Positions 7,980 through 18,588 of a stretch of DNA of 64,000 nucleotides are shown in pieces. Below the pieces are notes generated by a model, which was not told where the DNA came from, did not search any database, and saw nothing but the letters and a program-made list of their open reading frames with translations. How positions within the stretch are numbered: the stretch's first letter is position 1; the number at the start of each line of letters is the position of its first letter. The stretch covers positions 62,001 through 126,000 of the forward strand of contig JACKEN010000013.1 in the NCBI GenBank assembly GCA_020632995.1. The letters run 5' to 3'. The stretch is from Deltaproteobacteria bacterium (lineage in GTDB: Bacteria; Myxococcota; Kuafuiibacteriia; Kuafuiibacteriales; Kuafuiibacteriaceae). The position numbers and the translations under genes are program-made.

Positions 7980-9533
7980 TCAGTCTTCGAACGTGAAGTC
8001 CTGGTACGTGCAGTCGGTGCCGAGGATCGAGCCGTACACCGACATCGAGCCCTCGTGGCTGCCCTGCGGGAACGCGATGGGTGCGCCGATCGCCAGGTCC
8101 ACCGAGAAGCTTGGGTCCGAGAGGGTGTCGATGAGCGCGTCCACCGTGAGGGAGCCCTCGGTGCGGTTCACCGCCTCGATCCACACCTTGCCTGCGATCC
8201 AGCCCTCGAAGTTCACGAAGCCCGGGGTCTTGTTGGCGTTGAAGGCGGCGAGATCGGCGCGGAAGTCGTTGGCCCCGCCGCTGCCGCCGTTCGGGAACGG
8301 GACCACCTGGGAGACGAGGACCTGGTCCAGGCCACCGGTGCCCGGGCAGTAGGCGTTGGTGGCGCTGGCCGCCTTGAGGTTCGTGGCCAGCTGGTCACCG
8401 GCGGGGGAGATGGAGGCGAGGTCGACGCGGAGGGTGCGCAGGTGGGCCTTCCGCACCGGATCCACCGCGGCCCACTCCGCCGCGCTGAGCTGGGGCGGCG
8501 GCATGCCCATCCGGAGCTGCCTCGCGCCGTCGATGATGCCCTGGACGAAGGTGGTGGCCGCGCTCGCCACCGGGACCATGGCGATGCCGACCCGCAGATC
8601 TTCGCCCAAGAGCTCCGGGCTGCCCACCCGCGCCTCGAGCCCGGCCACCCACCGGAAGAAGTACGCCTGCGCGACGTCCGTCTTGGTGCTGGTGGCGCGA
8701 TAGCTGGCGAGCGGGATCATCTCCTCGCTGAGGCCGGCCTCGGTGAGCGCGTCGACGATGCCCAGGTAGCCGCTGTAGCCATACGGGTCCAAGGCGGAGG
8801 TGTTGACGTTGTCGGCCGCGCGCACCGCCACGTCGGCCTCGCCGTCGGTGGTGATGGTGAGCGGCGCTTGGGAGAAGGCGAAGATGTTGCCGGCCGGGAG
8901 CGCGTGTGGAGACCGGTGCAGGAGGTGGCGGGTGATCGTCTCGCCCTCCAGTCGGTAGCTGGCCCGGGTGTTCCACACCATCTCGTCCGGCACCTCTCGG
9001 CGCAGGTGGGTCGCTCCGCTGTAGGTCCCGAAGAACGGGACCCGGCGCTCGATGATGGTCGGCAGCATGGCGCTGGAGGTGGGTGAGCCCATGCTCCCCA
9101 CGATCGCGAAGGCGTGGCGCCCGCTGGCGTCGACGCTGCCGGTGACCTCCTGCACCAGCTGCGCGCTCTGCTGCGGATCGTAGGCGTCGTCGCGCACCTC
9201 GTGCACGAACTGGCGACCTTCGGGGTGCGCGCGGTTGTAGGCCGCGAAGGCGGCCTGGACCCCGTCCGTCATGCCCTCGCCCAGGTCGCGCAGGGACCCG
9301 GAGATGTCCGCGATGCCCACCGTGCGGACCATCGCGGCGGACACCCCGTCCACCACCATCCCGCCGGTGGCGTCGTCCGAGCAGAAGCCGGACGCAAGAC
9401 AGGTTGCGCCGGCGCCGAAGGCGGACGCGCATTGGCTGTCCGCGGTGCAAGGCATGCGCTCGAGGAGCAAGGCGCTGCAGCCGGTGAGCCCGACTGCCGC
9501 AAGGCAGGCTACGAATGAACTGGAGATATGCAT
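7980..9533 (-). CDS. ABC-transporter-type periplasmic binding lipoprotein (Leu/Ile/Val-BP-like)
   Basis: The 517-residue protein has a lipoprotein signal ending in LTGCS. A short Cys-rich stretch follows (CTADSQCASAF ... ATCLASGFCSDD). The rest looks like a type I periplasmic binding fold: VRTVGIADISGSLRDLG, GVQAAFAAYN, FAIVGSMGSPTSSAML and RVPFFGTYSGA. Such proteins bind amino acids, amides or other small molecules. No permease or ATPase genes are nearby, so it may be an orphan or a sensor component. The gene is convergent with the Uma2 gene, with 4 bp between them. The dispersed palindrome occurs at 9394-9407. Confidence 0.8.
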   Translation of the reverse strand: MHISSSFVACLAAVGLTGCSALLLERMPCTADSQCASAFGAGATCLASGFCSDDATGGMVVDGVSAAMVRTVGIADISGSLRDLGEGMTDGVQAAFAAYNRAHPEGRQFVHEVRDDAYDPQQSAQLVQEVTGSVDASGRHAFAIVGSMGSPTSSAMLPTIIERRVPFFGTYSGATHLRREVPDEMVWNTRASYRLEGETITRHLLHRSPHALPAGNIFAFSQAPLTITTDGEADVAVRAADNVNTSALDPYGYSGYLGIVDALTEAGLSEEMIPLASYRATSTKTDVAQAYFFRWVAGLEARVGSPELLGEDLRVGIAMVPVASAATTFVQGIIDGARQLRMGMPPPQLSAAEWAAVDPVRKAHLRTLRVDLASISPAGDQLATNLKAASATNAYCPGTGGLDQVLVSQVVPFPNGGSGGANDFRADLAAFNANKTPGFVNFEGWIAGKVWIEAVNRTEGSLTVDALIDTLSDPSFSVDLAIGAPIAFPQGSHEGSMSVYGSILGTDCTYQDFTFED

Positions 9534-9597
9534 GGTCGTCTTCGCCGGGCGACGCGGTCAGGCTCAGTAACACACTCTGTTGCTCATGACCGCGTCG

Positions 9598-9619
9598 TGA
9601 CAGACATATGACAGTCATA
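9598..9619. repeat. Two tandem 11-bp direct repeats, possible operator
   Basis: TGACAGACATA at 9598-9608 and TGACAGTCATA at 9609-9619 differ at one base. One helical turn of spacing is typical of sites bound by a regulator side by side. The position is 139 bp before the TPR gene start and 65 bp before the binding-protein start. Confidence 0.55.
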
Positions 9620-9633
9620 GCAACCTACCTTGC
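9620..9633. repeat. Dispersed palindrome copy in intergenic DNA
   Basis: GCAACCTACCTTGC, one arm mismatch from GCAAG-N4-CTTGC. It directly abuts the tandem 11-mers. Confidence 0.6.
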
Positions 9634-9757
9634 CGTACCATCGAGGCGTTTGCTGCGGCGCGAAATGTTCTCAGCCCGAGAAAAGCAGCCAATCGTAGGA
9701 AGTTCGCCCACGCCTTCTACCGTCGCGATCTCTGTGGCAGCATGCCGGCCAATTCAC

Positions 9758-10573
9758 ATGATGGGGATCGTACTCGACAGTGGCGCGCTGCGGCGCCTCG
9801 TGTTCACCGGCTGTATGCTCTTGGTGCTCGGCGGCGCTCCATCCGTGGGCAGAGCGGAGGACGCCGCGGCGTTCCGCGCCACCGTAGACAAGGGCCTCGA
9901 GGCCTATCGCAACCGCGACTACGCGGAGGCGATCCAGCTCTTCGAGGCAGCCTATGCCATGCAGCCTGCGCCGGAGCTGCTCTACAACGTCGCCCGCTCC
10001 TACGAGAAGGCGCTCCGCCGCAACGAAGCCATCGTCGCCTACGAGCGCTTCCTTGCCGAGCCCGGCAGCACCGCCGCGCAGCGCAACAACGCTCGAACCG
10101 CGCTGGATGAGCTCCGCAAGGAGGAGAAGGCGCTGGCTCAGGGAGGCGCCTCGGTGGATCAGCTCGACCTCGCGGCCCCTCGCCCGAGCAGCGCCGCCGT
10201 CGGTGCGCCGGGTGTGACGACGAGGCCGCCGAGCGATGGCCCCTCCGGCGCCAGGATCGCGAGCTACGCGCTCTTCGGGGTGGGCGGGGCCGCCCTCGCC
10301 ACCGGCGCGGTGCTCGGCATCCTCTCCTCGAGGGCGGGTAACGACGCCAGCCAGCAGTGCAGCGACGGGCTCTGCCCCGAGGCGGCCAAGGCGGACGTGG
10401 ATCGGCAGCGGAGCCTCGGGCTGGCGGCCGACGCGTCCTTCGTGGCGGGCGGCGTGGCCGCGGGCGTGGGCCTGGTGCTCTTCCTGCTCAGCGGAGACGA
10501 CGACGGGCGGGTCGCGGTGGCGCCCGCGATCGGCGGCGACGGGGCGGGGCTGGTCCTCTCCGGCGCGTTCTGA
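9758..10573 (+). CDS. TPR-repeat envelope protein with C-terminal membrane segments
   Basis: The 271-residue protein starts at tandem ATG codons (9758 and 9761). A signal peptide follows (LRRLVFTGCMLLVLGGAPSV then GRAED). Two or three TPR units cover about residues 35-115 (KGLEAYRNRDYAEAIQLFEAA, then PELLYNVARSYEKALRRNEA). A Pro/Ser linker and two hydrophobic segments follow (YALFGVGGAALATGAVLGIL and FVAGGVAAGVGLVLFLLSG). This layout is common in Myxococcota and usually belongs to envelope-associated scaffold proteins of unknown role. The open frame extends upstream to 9608, but that part has poor codon usage and overlaps the tandem repeats, so it was excluded. Confidence 0.82.
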   Translation: MMGIVLDSGALRRLVFTGCMLLVLGGAPSVGRAEDAAAFRATVDKGLEAYRNRDYAEAIQLFEAAYAMQPAPELLYNVARSYEKALRRNEAIVAYERFLAEPGSTAAQRNNARTALDELRKEEKALAQGGASVDQLDLAAPRPSSAAVGAPGVTTRPPSDGPSGARIASYALFGVGGAALATGAVLGILSSRAGNDASQQCSDGLCPEAAKADVDRQRSLGLAADASFVAGGVAAGVGLVLFLLSGDDDGRVAVAPAIGGDGAGLVLSGAF

Positions 10574-10670
10574 CGCGTCGTCCCATATCGAGCGGCGGCG
10601 GCGGAGGATCCCGGTGCTCCCGAAGGATTTGCAGCGACGATGACCTCGGCCTCAAGTATGCTCGCCCGCC

Positions 10671-11633
10671 ATGCGCCGCTTCTGGGCCGACGTCACCGAG
10701 CCGATCCTGCGCCAGCGCGACGTGCGCCGGGTGGTGGAGATCGGCTCCCAGTCCGGTGAGAGCACCCGGCGGCTCCTCGAGCTGTGCGGCGAGCTGGGCG
10801 CCCACGCCGACATCATCGACCCCCTGCCGCCCGAGAATCAGGACGCCCTGGGCTCGCTCATGGCTCGGCATGGCACCCTGCACCTCGCCCGGAGCCTCGA
10901 CGTGCTCGGCCAGCTCCCGGTGGCCGACGCCTACCTGATCGACGGCGACCACAACTGGCACACCGTGCATCACGAGCTGTTGGCCATCGACGCCCGCGTC
11001 CGCGAGACCGAGAGCCGCCCGCCGGTGATCCTCATGCACGACGTGGGGTGGCCGTACGCGCGGCGCGATCTGTACTACGATCCCGCGACCGTCCCGGCCG
11101 AGGCGCGTCAACCCTTCTTGCGCGCCGGCGTGCACCCCGATCGCCCCGACGCCGACCCCTCGGGGGGCATGAACCGGCACCTGACCCACGCGAAGCTGGA
11201 GGGCGGGCCGAGGAACGGGGTGCTCACCGCGGTCGAGGACTTCCTGGCGCTCCGGCCCGAGGCCTACCGTTGGTGGTCGCTCCCGGTGTTCCACGGCTAC
11301 GGCTGCCTCGTCGCGACCTCCGAGCTGGAGGCCCCCTATGCGCAGACGATCGCGCGGCTCTGCACCGAGAACGCGCCCTTGCTGTCCCTCGCCGCGAAGG
11401 TCGAGCGGGGTCGCGTCGAGGCGCTGATCGCGGTGGAGGCGGGCCGCTATCAGCAGCGGGCCGAGCGCGCGAGCCTCGAGGCCGGCTTCGCGCGCCGGGA
11501 GCTCGAGCTCAAGGCGCAGATCAAGAAGCTGGAGGCGCGGATCCAGGAGATCGAGGGCTCGCGAGGCTACCAGGCGCTCGAGCAAGCGCGCGCGGTGCGG
11601 CGCCGTCTCCGGCGCCTCCGGCCCGGTGGGTAA
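10671..11633 (+). CDS. SAM-dependent methyltransferase in glycan cluster
   Basis: The 320-residue protein has a class I methyltransferase core: VRRVVEIGSQSGESTRRLLE (motif I, SAM-binding glycine loop), ADIIDPLP (acidic end of strand 2) and AYLIDGDHNWHTVHHEL (family Methyltransf_24 type). A coiled coil with alternating Lys/Glu forms the last 70 residues (RRELELKAQIKKLEARIQEI). This kind of protein is frequent in O-antigen and exopolysaccharide loci, where it methylates sugars. It leads a same-strand run of four genes with two glycosyltransferases and another methyltransferase. Confidence 0.82.
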   Translation: MRRFWADVTEPILRQRDVRRVVEIGSQSGESTRRLLELCGELGAHADIIDPLPPENQDALGSLMARHGTLHLARSLDVLGQLPVADAYLIDGDHNWHTVHHELLAIDARVRETESRPPVILMHDVGWPYARRDLYYDPATVPAEARQPFLRAGVHPDRPDADPSGGMNRHLTHAKLEGGPRNGVLTAVEDFLALRPEAYRWWSLPVFHGYGCLVATSELEAPYAQTIARLCTENAPLLSLAAKVERGRVEALIAVEAGRYQQRAERASLEAGFARRELELKAQIKKLEARIQEIEGSRGYQALEQARAVRRRLRRLRPGG

Positions 11634-11714
11634 TCGCTCGCTCCCGGGAAACCCAAAGCACGATCAGGGGTTACAATCGTGATGCGCCGGTGGCATCTTT
11701 GCCGATGCCCCGCC

Positions 11715-13037
11715 ATGACCGCGCCTCCGTCCGCCCTCTTCATCGCGTATCACTATCCCCCCCGGGGCGGGGTGGCGGTCCTGCGCACCATCAAGTTCCT
11801 CAAGTACCTCCACCGCTTCGGGTGGCGGCTGAAGGTCCTGACCCTCAAGACCCGGCGCTACGTGGTCACCGATGACACCCTGGGGGCCGAGGTGCCCGAC
11901 TCGGTCGACATCGTGCGCCTCCCCGACCCCGGTCCCGCCATCAGCAAGGCGGCCCTGGCCCTCACCCGCAAGCGCTTCGCGGCGCGGGGCTTCCCTGACG
12001 TCGAGTCGTGGTGGGTGCCGGCCGCCGCCGCGGCCGCGGTCGACGCGGTGGTGCGCGGCCGGATCCCGGTCATCTACACCACGTCCCCGCCGCACTCGAC
12101 GCACCTCGTGGGGGAGTGGTGCAAGCGGCTCACCGGGGTCCGGTGGGTGGCCGACTTCCGCGACACCTGGGCCGACAACCCGTACTTCGTCGAGCCCGCG
12201 GGCTGGCGGCGGCGCTGGAAGGAGCGCTTGGAGCGCCGGGTGGTCGAGACCGCGGACGTGATCCTGGCCAACACCCCCCAGGCCCTCGACGCCTTCGTCG
12301 CGCGCTACCCCGCCCACGCGGAGAAGTTCGTGTGGCTCCCCAATGGCTACGACGACGATGACTTCGTCACGGTGCCGGCTCCTCGGCCCACGCCCCACCC
12401 GCTGACCCTCATGTACGTGGGCTCGGCCGGGGGCACGCGGCCCCTCGATCACTTCTTCGCCGCCCTCGACGAGCTGCGCCGCGCGGGCGTGCCGGGCGCG
12501 GCCGAGCTCGAGGTGGTGTTCGTGGGGCCCATCTCGGTGAAGGTCCAGCGACAGGTCGAGGCCCTCGGGCTCGGCGCGCAGGTGCGCTTCACCGGCCAGC
12601 TCCCGCACGCGGAGGCGGTGGCCGAGATGTACAACTGCGACGTGCTCCTGCTACTCCAGTTCGCCGATCATGGCGGCAGCACCGCGCTCCCCAGCAAGGT
12701 CTTCGAGTACATGAAGGCGAGGAAGGTCATCTTCGGGATGACCTGCGAGGGCCCGACCTCGGAGCTCATCCGCCAATACCCGGCGGGCTTCGTCACCGCC
12801 CCGGACGACGTCCCGGCCATTCGGGAGGTCCTCGCGCGCCTGTTGGACCTGCACCGGCGGGGCGCGCTCCCCACGGTGGATGACGACGACGATCACATCG
12901 AGCGCTTCAGCCGCGAGGCCCTCACCCGTCAGCTCCATGACATCATGATCGGGCTCTTGACGGTGGAGGAACAATCCGAGCATTCAGACCCGGGCCGGCG
13001 GCGATGGCGCCACAAGCCCCGCGCGAACATGAGCTGA
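11715..13037 (+). CDS. Glycosyltransferase family 4 protein
   Basis: The 440-residue protein has the two-lobe GT-B layout of family 4. The N-terminal lobe begins with ALFIAYHYPPRGGVAVLRT, an acceptor-side glycine loop. The C-terminal lobe has PLTLMYVGSAGG, RFTGQLPHAEAVAEMYNCDV and SKVFEYMKARKVIFG, which carries the donor-binding region. The donor sugar and acceptor cannot be told. The start at 11715 is preferred because it places the family's first strand at the N-terminus. The stop is one base from the next gene's ATG, so the genes are co-translated. Asp runs near residue 400 (VDDDDDHIERF) are unusual but in frame. Confidence 0.9.
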   Translation: MTAPPSALFIAYHYPPRGGVAVLRTIKFLKYLHRFGWRLKVLTLKTRRYVVTDDTLGAEVPDSVDIVRLPDPGPAISKAALALTRKRFAARGFPDVESWWVPAAAAAAVDAVVRGRIPVIYTTSPPHSTHLVGEWCKRLTGVRWVADFRDTWADNPYFVEPAGWRRRWKERLERRVVETADVILANTPQALDAFVARYPAHAEKFVWLPNGYDDDDFVTVPAPRPTPHPLTLMYVGSAGGTRPLDHFFAALDELRRAGVPGAAELEVVFVGPISVKVQRQVEALGLGAQVRFTGQLPHAEAVAEMYNCDVLLLLQFADHGGSTALPSKVFEYMKARKVIFGMTCEGPTSELIRQYPAGFVTAPDDVPAIREVLARLLDLHRRGALPTVDDDDDHIERFSREALTRQLHDIMIGLLTVEEQSEHSDPGRRRWRHKPRANMS

Positions 13038-13038
13038 G

Positions 13039-13725
13039 ATGAACCGGGATAGTGATACCGCCAAGCAGAGCGGCGGCCGTCGAGCATTGACCCGCAAGGT
13101 GGCCTCCTTGCTGCGGAAGGTGGCCAGGCGGCGCACGGTCGTCACGAAGATGCAGGAGAAGGTCCGGGACGATCTCCAGGCGGCCTGGGAGGACTCGCGG
13201 CTCAGCCACGAGTACCTCAAGATGAAGTTCAAGGTGAGCGCGCCCCAGGATCTCCGCCTGCATCTGGGCTGCGGTACCCAGCACAAGGACGGCTTCCTGA
13301 ACATCGATCATCGCAGCACCAAGGCCACCGATCTGGTCTGCGATATCCGCAATCTGCCTTTCCCTGATGGCTCCGCCGCCCACATCGAGAGCTACCACGT
13401 GATCGAGCACGTCCCTCACGTCGAGGTGCAGGCCATGTTGCGGGAGTGGCACCGGGTCCTGAAGCCGGGCGGCACCATGGTGGTGGAGTGCCCGGACTTC
13501 GACGAGGCGGTTCGGGAGTACATCCGCGGCAACGAGGCCCGGATCTACAACATCTTCGGCCTGCAGCGCTTCAAGGGGGACTTCCACCTCTACGGCTACA
13601 ACCAGCGTCGGTTGCGCGAGGTCCTCGAGGCGTGCGGCTTCGAGGCCGTGGAGTTCAAGGAGCCGCAGGACTACCACAAGGACCTCGAGCCCTGCATGCG
13701 GGCCGAGGCGCGCAAGCGCGCCTGA
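13039..13725 (+). CDS. SAM-dependent methyltransferase (Methyltransf_11 type)
   Basis: The 228-residue protein has a basic helical N-terminus (about 60 residues). A class I methyltransferase follows: LRLHLGCGTQHKDGFLNID (motif I), DLVCDIRNLPFPDGS, HVIEHVPHVEVQAMLREWHR and VLKPGGTMVVECPDF (motifs post-I to III). It likely modifies a sugar or lipid-linked intermediate made by the flanking glycosyltransferases. The start codon follows the upstream stop by one base and the stop precedes the next gene by seven bases, so the middle of this operon is tightly packed. Codon usage is slightly less GC-biased at its N-terminus than in its neighbours. Confidence 0.9.
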   Translation: MNRDSDTAKQSGGRRALTRKVASLLRKVARRRTVVTKMQEKVRDDLQAAWEDSRLSHEYLKMKFKVSAPQDLRLHLGCGTQHKDGFLNIDHRSTKATDLVCDIRNLPFPDGSAAHIESYHVIEHVPHVEVQAMLREWHRVLKPGGTMVVECPDFDEAVREYIRGNEARIYNIFGLQRFKGDFHLYGYNQRRLREVLEACGFEAVEFKEPQDYHKDLEPCMRAEARKRA

Positions 13726-13732
13726 GGCGTCG

Positions 13733-14947
13733 ATGAACCGCAAGTGGGGCGCCTACTATCTGGCGACGCTGCCCCCCCTCGGCGTCTCCATGTTCAACGT
13801 CCTCGCCGTGAAGGGCGTACTCTCGCGGCTGTCGCCTCGGTCACGGCCGGCCGGGGCTCGCCCCCGGGTGTTGATCCTCGCCTACCTCACCGAGGAGAAC
13901 GCCAGCGCCCGACACCGCGCGTACAAGTACGTCCCGTACCTCGAGCAGGCGGGCATCGACTGCGACGTGGTGGCCCCCGCCGACCGCGAGACCTACAAGG
14001 CGCTGTTCGCCAAGGGGAACGACAAGACGCGCCACCGCTACTTCGTGCGGGTCATGATCAACCGCTTCATGGCGATGCTCCGCGCGAACGAGTACGACGC
14101 GGTGATCCTGCAGCGCTCGATCCTGGGCGAGCTCTTCTACGACCCGCCGCTGTTGGTCTTCGCCCTGAAGCTGATCAACCCGAACCTGGTCTACGACTTC
14201 GACGACGCGATCTTCATGCTCCCGCCCCAGTCGGTGCGGAGCAAGAGCAAGGTCCTCAACCAGCTCGCGCGGCTCCGGCACGAGGCCAACTGCGCGATGA
14301 GCCGCGTGGTCATCGCCAGCACGCCCGAGCTCGAGGCCTCGGTCCACGACAAGCGCAGGGTCCGGGTGGTGCCGACCCCGGTGGACGTCGAGCGGTACCC
14401 GGTGCGCGTCCACACCGCGCGCAGCCCGGTGGTGATCGGCTGGACCGGAGGCCCGGGCAACCTGAAGTTCCTCGAGCTGGTGGCGGAGCCCCTCCGTGAG
14501 CTGGCCCGCCGGCACCCGCTGGTGCTCGAGATCGTGTCGTCGCGGCCCTACGAGATGCCCGAGGTGCCCACCCGCAACGTGGAGTGGTCCCTCGCGGTGG
14601 AGTCCTCCAACATGGCGGACTTCGACATCGGCATCATGCCGCTGGAGGACAACGTCTACACGCGCGGCAAGGCAGGTTTCAAACTCCTGCAGTACATGGC
14701 GTGCGGCCTCCCGGTGGTGGCCTCCCCGGTGGGGATCAACAGCGCCATCGTGCAGCCCGGCGTCACCGGCTACCTGGCCCGCACCCCGGCCGAGTGGGTG
14801 GAGCACCTGGAGCGCCTGATCACCGACCCCGCCCTGCGCGCCTCCATGGGGGCCAAGGGGCGCAAGATCGTGGAGGCGGAGTACAGCTACGACGTGTGGG
14901 GCCCGCGGCTGGCAGACATCGTACGCGAGGCGATCCAGCCGAGCTGA
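13733..14947 (+). CDS. Glycosyltransferase family 4 protein
   Basis: The 404-residue protein has a GT-B layout. An N-terminal region RVLILAYLTEENASARHRAY and LVYDFDDAIFMLP belong to the acceptor lobe. VVIGWTGGPGNLKFLELV opens the donor lobe. The family 4 signature is seen in FDIGIMPLEDNVYTRGK and GFKLLQYMACGLPVVASPVG, with the conserved E replaced by L/Q positions around KLLQ. It closes the four-gene glycan operon. Its C-terminus is convergent with asd, 11 bp apart. A dispersed palindrome variant is present at 14667-14680. Confidence 0.9.
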   Translation: MNRKWGAYYLATLPPLGVSMFNVLAVKGVLSRLSPRSRPAGARPRVLILAYLTEENASARHRAYKYVPYLEQAGIDCDVVAPADRETYKALFAKGNDKTRHRYFVRVMINRFMAMLRANEYDAVILQRSILGELFYDPPLLVFALKLINPNLVYDFDDAIFMLPPQSVRSKSKVLNQLARLRHEANCAMSRVVIASTPELEASVHDKRRVRVVPTPVDVERYPVRVHTARSPVVIGWTGGPGNLKFLELVAEPLRELARRHPLVLEIVSSRPYEMPEVPTRNVEWSLAVESSNMADFDIGIMPLEDNVYTRGKAGFKLLQYMACGLPVVASPVGINSAIVQPGVTGYLARTPAEWVEHLERLITDPALRASMGAKGRKIVEAEYSYDVWGPRLADIVREAIQPS

Positions 14948-14958
14948 GGAGGCCGACT

Positions 14959-16041
14959 TCAGGAGATGACGCCGCGGCTCTTGAGGTCCTCGGCCACCAG
15001 GATCGCGCCCTTGGCCGCGCCCGCCTTGGTGTTGTGCGACACGAGCACGAACTTGATGCCGTTCTCGCCCAGGACGTCGTCCTCGCGCAGGCGGCCCACG
15101 CTGGTGGTCATGCCGCCCTGGGTGTCGCGGTCCAGGCGGGGCTGGGGCCGGAAGGGGTCCTCGTGCACCCAGATCCAGTCCTTGGGCGCCGAGGGGTGGG
15201 TGCGCGGGTTCATGTCCTTGCCGAAGGAGCGCAAGGCAGCCTTCACTTCGTCGAGGCTGGCCGGCTTGTCGAGGGCGACGGTGACCGCCTCGGTGTGGCC
15301 GTCGAGCACCGCGACGCGGGTGCAGGTGGCGGAGACCAGGATGTCGGCGGGGACGATGCTGTCGTCGCCCACCACCCCGAGGATCTTCTTGGTCTCCTTC
15401 TCGACCTTCTGCTCCTCGTTGCGGATGAAGGGCACCACGTTGTCGACGATGTCCTGGGCGATGACCCCGGGGGAGCGGCCAGCGCCGCTCGTCGCCTGCA
15501 TCGAGGTCAGGATCACCTTCTTCACCCCGAAGTGGGTGTGGAGCGGGGCGAGCGCGACCGCGAGGCCGGTGGTGGTGCAGTTGGGGATCGGCACCACGAA
15601 CCCGCTCCAGCCGCGGCGCTCCCGCTGCACCTGGATCAGGCGCGCGTGCTCACCGTTCACGGCCGGGATGATGATCGGGACGTCCGGCTCGTAGCGGAAC
15701 GCGCTGGCGGTGCTGATCACCGGGACCCGCTCCGCGAAGCGCGACTCCAGCTCCCAGGCCGGCTCGCTCTCGACCGCGGAGAACACCAGGTCGACCCCCT
15801 CGAGGGACATCTGGGTGGCCTCGACCACCTCCATGTCCCCGAAGCGGTCCAGGGCGTCGGGGGTGTCCCACCACGCGACCTGGCCGGAGGGCTGGGTGAG
15901 CGCCTGCCGGTACGACTTGCCGGCGGAGCGGGCCGAGGCGGCCAGCCGCACCACCTCGAAGAACGGGTGGCCCTGGAGGGCGGAGAGGAACTGCTGACCG
16001 GCGATGCCGGTGGCGCCAACGACGGCGCAGCGAATGGTCAT
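14959..16041 (-). CDS. asd: Aspartate-semialdehyde dehydrogenase, archaeal/fungal type
   Basis: The 360-residue enzyme reduces aspartyl phosphate to aspartate semialdehyde for lysine, threonine, methionine and diaminopimelate synthesis. The NADP-binding loop VVGATGIAGQQFL is at the N-terminus. The catalytic Cys lies in VPIPNCTTTGLA, followed by the substrate-binding TSMQATSGAGR and a C-terminal His in LVSHNTKAGAAKG. Length and motifs match the archaeal/fungal branch rather than the E. coli branch. It lies 12 bp downstream of dnaK in the position where dnaJ often sits, so it is probably co-transcribed with the chaperone genes. Confidence 0.93.
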   Translation of the reverse strand: MTIRCAVVGATGIAGQQFLSALQGHPFFEVVRLAASARSAGKSYRQALTQPSGQVAWWDTPDALDRFGDMEVVEATQMSLEGVDLVFSAVESEPAWELESRFAERVPVISTASAFRYEPDVPIIIPAVNGEHARLIQVQRERRGWSGFVVPIPNCTTTGLAVALAPLHTHFGVKKVILTSMQATSGAGRSPGVIAQDIVDNVVPFIRNEEQKVEKETKKILGVVGDDSIVPADILVSATCTRVAVLDGHTEAVTVALDKPASLDEVKAALRSFGKDMNPRTHPSAPKDWIWVHEDPFRPQPRLDRDTQGGMTTSVGRLREDDVLGENGIKFVLVSHNTKAGAAKGAILVAEDLKSRGVIS

Positions 16042-16053
16042 CCCAAAGGTCTC

Positions 16054-17877
<1,824 letters not shown>

Positions 17878-17891
17878 GTCCCCTCTGAGCC

Positions 17892-18557
17892 TCAGTCACC
17901 CTGTCCGGCCGGGGGTCCCAGGGAGACCACCACCATCGACGGGCGCAGCAACCGCTCGTTCAGCTTGAAGCCGCGCTGGAGCTGCCGGACCACCTTGCCC
18001 GCCTCCATGTCGCCGTACTCCTGCTGCACCGCCTCGTGGAGGTTCGGATCGAAGGGCTCACCCACCGACTCGAACGTGGCCACCCCATGCTTCTCCAGCT
18101 GGCTGACGAACTTCTTCGTCACCAGCCGGACCCCCTCCATGAGCTGGTCCGCGGCCTTCTGCTTGTCTTCCACCCGCGCAGCGGCGTCCAGCGCCAGCTC
18201 GAGGTCGTCCATGACGGGGAGGAAGTCCTTCAGCAGGCGCTCGTTCCCGTACTTGACCGTCTCCTCGCGCTCGCGGGCCGCCCGCTTCTTGTAGTTCTCG
18301 AAGTCCGCCGCAGCCCGGAGCCACCGCTCACGCATGTGCTCGGCTTCCTTCTTGGTCTGGGCGAGGACCTCCTCCAGCTCCTTCTTGGCCGCGATCAGGG
18401 CCTCGGTGATGGCGTCCCCGGCGCTCGGCTTGGCGGGGTGGGGAGCCTCACGGGCTTCCACGGCCGCCACCGCCTCCTGCATCGCGCTCTCGAGATCCGT
18501 CTCCTCGGTGGTGGCAAGCTCCTCCACCGACTCGGCTGCGCTCTTGTCCTCTGGCAC
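17892..18557 (-). CDS. grpE: Nucleotide exchange factor GrpE
   Basis: The 221-residue protein promotes ADP release from DnaK. An acidic, low-complexity N-terminus of about 70 residues precedes the long dimerisation helix (EEVLAQTKKEAEHMRERWLR) and the GrpE signature AADFENYKKRAAREREE. The C-terminal beta domain contains GVATFESVGEPFDPNLHEAV and LLRPSMVVVS. It lies between hrcA (31 bp gap) and dnaK (14 bp gap). The start at 18557 gives the usual family layout. Confidence 0.97.
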   Translation of the reverse strand: MPEDKSAAESVEELATTEETDLESAMQEAVAAVEAREAPHPAKPSAGDAITEALIAAKKELEEVLAQTKKEAEHMRERWLRAAADFENYKKRAAREREETVKYGNERLLKDFLPVMDDLELALDAAARVEDKQKAADQLMEGVRLVTKKFVSQLEKHGVATFESVGEPFDPNLHEAVQQEYGDMEAGKVVRQLQRGFKLNERLLRPSMVVVSLGPPAGQGD

Positions 18558-18588
18558 GGCGCTACGCTTGCACGGGTGTAGGCGCGGT

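Larger units (their letters stand above)
9534..9757. promoter_or_regulatory. Divergent intergenic region with tandem 11-mers and a palindrome copy
   Basis: This 224-bp gap separates the binding lipoprotein (minus) and the TPR protein (plus). It contains two head-to-tail 11-mers, TGACAGACATA and TGACAGTCATA (9598-9619), immediately followed by an imperfect copy of the dispersed 14-mer (9620-9633). The rest shows no gene. Confidence 0.5.

Noticed and set aside
8395..9618. Minus-strand open frame of 407 codons
   Set aside because: It is an out-of-phase shadow of the solute-binding lipoprotein at 7980-9533 and consists of Arg/Gly/His-rich sequence without a fold.
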